The notes under the pieces were generated by a model, which did no database searches, was not told the origin of the DNA, and worked only from the letters and a program-made list of their open reading frames with translations. The translations under genes were made by a program, and so were the position numbers. 9,140 nt of DNA from Hyphomicrobiales bacterium (GTDB taxonomy: Bacteria > Pseudomonadota > Alphaproteobacteria > Rhizobiales > Aestuariivirgaceae), in the NCBI GenBank assembly GCA_013002595.1, contig JABDJG010000335.1, positions 1-9,140 on the forward strand, read 5' to 3'. This document shows positions 6,683 through 9,140 of this stretch, in pieces (within the stretch, counting starts at the first letter, position 1; the number at the start of each line of letters is the position of its first letter).

Positions 6683-6687
6683 CCCTC
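6683..6687 (-). promoter_or_regulatory. Ribosome binding site of the amidase
   Basis: GAGGG on the minus strand, six bases before the ATG at 6676. The spacing favours the ATG over the adjoining TTG at 6679. Confidence 0.65.
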
Positions 6688-6768
6688 GCTAAATGATTGA
6701 TGCCGCACTGTGGATTGGCCAGCCGTAGGGGTCAAGCAGGACGTGGGTTTTCAGTCTCTCCCCCTGTC

Positions 6769-6853
6769 GTCATCCCGGCGAAAGCCGGCATCCAGGGGCC
6801 ACAAACTCATGCCTTGCCATGGCGCACTGGATCCCGGTTTTCACCGGGATGAC
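6769..6853. repeat. REP-like intergenic palindromic element (double hairpin)
   Basis: Two 27-base arms, 6769-6795 and 6827-6853, are inverted copies with three mismatches, separated by 31 bases. Each arm is itself a hairpin with a GAAA loop: CCGGC-GAAA-GCCGG in the first and, on the other strand, CCCGGT-GAAA-ACCGGG in the second. The word GTCATCCCGGCGAAAGCCGG is, from memory, a dispersed intergenic repeat in alphaproteobacteria. It lies between the starts of the amidase and the ends of the J1-like gene, outside coding sequence. It may act as an mRNA 3' end stabiliser for the minus-strand pair upstream or simply be a non-autonomous mobile repeat. Confidence 0.85.
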
Positions 6854-6880
6854 GGATTACGTAACTGGAGAGGGAACGCC

Positions 6881-7243
6881 TCAGTCGGGCAATTTCGCAC
6901 CATCCTTGTACACCGCCACAACTTCGATCTTGCCGACGATGCCCCGGTTGAAACTTTCAAGCTCTGCGGCCGGCACCCAAAGCTCCTCATGCGCGCTGCC
7001 GCCGGCAATCTGTACCGGATAACGCGCGGCCGTTTTGGCATCGATCTCGAACCGGGTCACATAACCAAGATTGTCCGGCGCCGCCTTGGTCGAATTCCAG
7101 TCACGGGCGATTTTTTCAGCATACGCGAACGTCAGCACCGGATAGAAGATCGGCTGATCCGCCAATCGCGGCGGCCACGCCGTCCAGCCGCTTTGTTCGA
7201 CGAGCGCCAGCTCGGCGTTTCCTGTTGGTCGATAGAGGATCAC
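6881..7243 (-). CDS. Small protein of the 'ADP-ribosylation/crystallin J1' annotated group
   Basis: A 120-residue cytosolic protein without signal peptide or membrane segment. It has a recognisable conserved pattern: LYRPTGNAELALVEQSGW near the N-terminus, then PPRLADQPIFYPVL, EKIARDWN, LGYVTRFEID, HEELWVPAAELESFN and IVGKIEVV at the C-terminus. Proteins with this pattern are usually annotated 'ADP-ribosylation/crystallin J1', although they are much shorter than true ADP-ribosylglycohydrolases and their activity is not established to my knowledge. The start is taken as GTG at 7243, where homology begins. The stop of the spondin gene is one base upstream, so translation is probably coupled. 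No strong Shine-Dalgarno is seen. The frame stays open back to a TTG at 7288, but those extra residues are spondin-gene sequence in another frame. The call is good; the exact start is less certain. Confidence 0.8.
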   Translation of the reverse strand: MILYRPTGNAELALVEQSGWTAWPPRLADQPIFYPVLTFAYAEKIARDWNSTKAAPDNLGYVTRFEIDAKTAARYPVQIAGGSAHEELWVPAAELESFNRGIVGKIEVVAVYKDGAKLPD

Positions 7244-7244
7244 G

Positions 7245-7907
7245 TCACAGACCGACGCGGGTGACCGTGGCAGTGCCCATTGGCACAAGCCCGCGCCCGG
7301 TCAGAAAATGCGGGCTTGCCAGAAGGCGGATGGACTGTTGCGGCTGGGCATCCATGTCCTCGGCATTGTAGGTCATGCCGTGATCGGTGCCGCTGTCCCA
7401 GGCCCACAAGGTTATGCTGGTCGTATTGATCCAGTTGCCATCGACCCGCAAGGCGATATCGGTCGCGCCGGTGAACCAGTCCGGGCTTGGGGCGATCATT
7501 GTGACAAACGACAGCCGGCTGTGTTTCTCGCTTGCCTCGAACCTGACGCTGATCTGGCCGGGCACCTTGTCAAGCTTGGGACCGTTGATCTCGGTGCCGA
7601 GCCTGCCTCGCCGCCTGGCTTCGGCAAACTCTGCCTTCAGTGTTGCGGCTCGGCCGTTCTCGGCCACAAGCTCGAGCCCGCTCGATGCGGTATCGCCGTC
7701 GCGAAACAATACGTAGCGCGCATTGTGGGTTGCGCCGATCAAACTGGACATATGCCCCCCGTCCGGCGGGAACTCATACGGCGCCGTCGCAGCGCTCCAG
7801 GTGATGTCGACCGTAAGCTCGAATTCGGCGGTCTGTTGCGCGCCGGCCGGACCGGTCATGCCAAGCGCCAGGAAAATGGCCGCCACCATGCTGCTACGAG
7901 ACGTCAT
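7245..7907 (-). CDS. Secreted spondin-domain protein
   Basis: A 220-residue protein with a signal peptide (MTSRSSM, hydrophobic core, cleavage near AGA|QQ at residue 23). The rest matches the spondin-N pattern: ITWSAATAPYEFPPDGGHMSSLIGATHNARY (residues 35-65 in pieces), SGLELVAENG, FVTMIAPSPDWFTG (134-147) and LWAWDSGTDHGMTY (167-180). The SPDWFTG and DSGTD segments correspond to the conserved, partly calcium-associated loops of F-spondin. Bacterial members are exported, and their role is poorly known; adhesion or ligand binding is a guess. The ATG at 7907 has GGCGGGGA upstream. It diverges from the GFA gene across about 107 bases and is followed one base later by the J1-like gene, so the two form an operon. 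Confidence 0.88.
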   Translation of the reverse strand: MTSRSSMVAAIFLALGMTGPAGAQQTAEFELTVDITWSAATAPYEFPPDGGHMSSLIGATHNARYVLFRDGDTASSGLELVAENGRAATLKAEFAEARRRGRLGTEINGPKLDKVPGQISVRFEASEKHSRLSFVTMIAPSPDWFTGATDIALRVDGNWINTTSITLWAWDSGTDHGMTYNAEDMDAQPQQSIRLLASPHFLTGRGLVPMGTATVTRVGL

Positions 7908-8004
7908 GAAATTTCCCCGCCTACCGATTGGACTTTGCCGTTTGATTTCCCGAAACTAGAAGATATCCCTCGCAGATGCCAAATCAACTCTGCGGGCGAT
8001 GTCT

Positions 8005-8009
8005 GGAGG
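8005..8009 (+). promoter_or_regulatory. Ribosome binding site deciding the GFA start
   Basis: A full GGAGG five bases before GTG 8015. The alternative ATG at 7976 has no such site, and the extra 13 residues do not look like the family N-terminus. Confidence 0.65.
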
Positions 8010-8014
8010 ATGTG

Positions 8015-8446
8015 GTGACTGAGACGGCTGAGAAATCCGAGCGGTGCACCGGCGGCTGCCAGTGCGGCGCGGTGCGTTACGCGTTCGATGGACCGCCGCT
8101 TGAGGTCTACGTGTGCCACTGCACCGAGTGCCGCAAGCAGTCGGCTTCGGCATTCGGCATATCGGTGATCGTGCCCGGTTCCGCTGTTCGCCTGACCAGC
8201 GGCAGTTTGGTTAAATGGACACGGCCCACTGACAGCGGTACCTCGCTCGACTGTTTCTTCTGCCCGGACTGCGGCTCGCGCCTGTGGCATGGCAACCCGG
8301 TCACCGAAGCGCAGATCAGTATCAAGGGCGGTTCGCTCGATGAGCCGCCCGACATCAGTTCGGCCGATCACATCTGGACCTCAAGCAAGCTGGCCGGTGT
8401 CGTTATTCCGCCCACGGCCAGGCAGTTCCCGGGTGAACCGGATTGA
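8015..8446 (+). CDS. GFA-family (CENP-V/GFA domain) zinc protein
   Basis: A 143-residue protein. The zinc ligands follow the family order: Cys15 and Cys17 (TGGCQCGAVRY), Cys34, Cys36 and Cys39 (CHCTECRKQSASAFG) and Cys83 and Cys86 (CPDCGSRLWH). The family is named for glutathione-dependent formaldehyde-activating enzyme (Gfa), but most small members have no proven reaction and are annotated only as GFA family proteins. The length is typical. GTG at 8015 with GGAGG five bases upstream is preferred; ATG 7976 would give 156 residues. It is probably transcribed alone, divergent from the spondin gene and about 174 bases before the BCCT transporter on the same strand. No formaldehyde dehydrogenase gene is adjacent. 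Confidence 0.88.
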   Translation: MTETAEKSERCTGGCQCGAVRYAFDGPPLEVYVCHCTECRKQSASAFGISVIVPGSAVRLTSGSLVKWTRPTDSGTSLDCFFCPDCGSRLWHGNPVTEAQISIKGGSLDEPPDISSADHIWTSSKLAGVVIPPTARQFPGEPD

Positions 8447-8497
8447 GAATTTTGCCCTGAGTTCGAGCGTTTCCGTACACCGGCCTGGCAGCTGCCC

Positions 8498-8523
8498 AAA
8501 GGTGACCTGCGACAAAAGGTGAC
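8498..8523 (+). repeat. Direct repeat AAAGGTGAC x2 upstream of the transporter
   Basis: AAAGGTGAC occurs at 8498-8506 and 8515-8523 (period 17). A related inverted word, TCACCTT, lies at 8579-8585. This might be a regulator binding array for the BCCT gene; chance is not excluded. Confidence 0.25.
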
Positions 8524-8545
8524 AAGTCTCATAACCTAAGGTAGC

Positions 8546-8598
8546 ATCCCCTCAGTGGGATCCGGCGTCAGGTGCGGTTCACCTTGCCTCACCGGATC
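8546..8598 (+). promoter_or_regulatory. Structured leader candidate before the BCCT transporter
   Basis: ATCCC/GGGAT (8546-8550 with 8557-8561) forms a hairpin with a six-base loop. GATCCGG (8559-8565) pairs perfectly with CCGGATC (8592-8598) and encloses an inner hairpin AGGTG/CACCT (8570-8574 with 8580-8584). The first and second stems share bases 8559-8561, so they compete or stack. The ribosome site GGGGAGG of the transporter begins 10 bases later. It could be a cis-regulatory RNA; I could not match it to a known riboswitch class. Confidence 0.3.
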
Positions 8599-8620
8599 AT
8601 ATAAGCAGGGGAGGTGCGGC

Positions 8621-9140
8621 ATGTCTGACAGCGCCACGAGTGGGTTTTCCGTCAACACGGTGTTTCTGGTTTCCATGGCAATCAGCCTTGCCATTGGCGC
8701 CTGGGGGTTGATCGATCCCGACAGCATGACCGGCACCATGTTGGGCTTTACCAACTACATGCTGACCAGCGGCAGTTGGGCCTGGCTGTTCATCTGCACC
8801 ATGTTTCTGGTGCTGAGCGGCTACATGGCGTTTGGGCCGTATGGCCACATCCGGCTCGGCGCCGATGATGAAGAACCCGAATTCTCCACTGTCTCGTGGA
8901 TCGCCATGCTGTTCGCCGGCGGCATGGGCTCCGGCCTGCTCCTGTGGGGCGCAGCCGAGCCGATGTATCATTATGTCAGCCCGCCCGGCATGGAAGGCTC
9001 AACGCCAGCTGCTGCCCGCCAGGCGCTGGTCATCACCAATCTTCACTGGGGCCTGCATGCCTGGTCGATTTATGCCGTGTGCGCATTGGTCATTGCATAT
9101 TTCACTTTCCGGCGCGGCGAGCCATCGATGATATCAACGC
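8621..9140 (+). CDS. BCCT family transporter, N-terminal part (partial at right edge)
   Basis: Open from ATG 8621 to the window end (173 codons), with GGGGAGG six bases upstream. At least three hydrophobic segments are visible (about residues 12-32, 53-70 and 92-110), a fourth starts near 144, and LIDPDSM follows the first helix. The segment FAGGMGSGLLLWGAAEPMYHY (in pieces, residues 98-118) matches the conserved glycine-rich unwound helix and AEP motif of betaine/carnitine/choline transporters. In this family sodium- or proton-coupled or exchange transport of quaternary ammonium or related compounds is usual; the substrate cannot be set from this part. The ATRQALVITNLHWGLHAW-like region (about 131-148, here AARQALVITNLHWGLHAW) is also typical. 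Expected full length is about 500-550 residues, so two thirds lies outside. Confidence 0.93.
   Translation, partial: MSDSATSGFSVNTVFLVSMAISLAIGAWGLIDPDSMTGTMLGFTNYMLTSGSWAWLFICTMFLVLSGYMAFGPYGHIRLGADDEEPEFSTVSWIAMLFAGGMGSGLLLWGAAEPMYHYVSPPGMEGSTPAAARQALVITNLHWGLHAWSIYAVCALVIAYFTFRRGEPSMIST

Noticed and set aside
6881..7907. Possible single gene broken by a frameshift (spondin plus J1-like)
   Set aside because: Each part matches a separate complete family with its own start and end; the spondin has a normal C-terminus and the J1-like protein begins where its homology begins.
7935..7962. TTGCCG / TAGAAG as a promoter for the GFA gene
   Set aside because: A 16-base spacer is acceptable, but both boxes are weak matches, so the call would not be better than chance in this sequence.
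8584..8605. TTGCCT ... TATAAG as a promoter for the BCCT gene
   Set aside because: The spacing is only 10 bases, and a start from this -10 would leave almost no leader before the ribosome site.

Overview
The window looks like chromosome of a GC-rich alphaproteobacterium, possibly a marine or soil Hyphomicrobiales/Rhodobacterales-type organism. This is inferred from the base composition, the gene content (BCCT transporter, mandelate-racemase-like enzyme, GFA protein, amidase) and a GTCATCCCGG palindromic repeat of a kind common in alphaproteobacterial intergenic DNA. No rRNA, tRNA, CRISPR array, insertion sequence or phage gene is visible. Most of the window is catabolic and transport genes in short, independently oriented units.

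Layout. (1) Positions 1-1304, minus strand: a His/Cys-rich exported small protein, a second small exported protein, and the N-terminal part of a TolC-family outer-membrane lipoprotein that runs off the left edge. The set looks like the start of a metal (probably copper) handling or efflux operon. (2) 1532-2176, plus: a class I SAM-dependent methyltransferase. (3) 2282-4284, minus: an enolase-superfamily (mandelate racemase type) enzyme followed closely by a membrane-anchored alpha/beta hydrolase. (4) 4434-5276, plus: a non-haem iron, 2-oxoglutarate-type oxygenase resembling the BesD/HalD amino-acid halogenases but keeping the HxD iron ligands of a hydroxylase. It diverges from the dehydratase-like gene and meets an amidase-signature hydrolase (5273-6676, minus) tail to tail with a 4-base overlap. 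(5) 6769-6853: a REP-like double hairpin. (6) 6881-7907, minus: a secreted spondin-domain protein and, one base downstream, a small protein of the group annotated 'ADP-ribosylation/crystallin J1'. (7) 8015-8446, plus: a zinc-binding GFA-family protein. (8) 8621 to the right edge, plus: the N-terminal third or so of a BCCT transporter, preceded by a leader with stem-loops.

How they may work together. The oxygenase, amidase, enolase-type enzyme and alpha/beta hydrolase could form a small catabolic neighbourhood for amides, amino acids or sugar acids. That is inference from adjacency only, since they are on different strands and no shared regulator lies in the window. The most interesting points are the HxD relative of radical halogenases, the two small exported proteins whose predicted mature ends both start with histidine, the tightly coupled spondin/J1-like pair, and several structured start-codon or leader regions.
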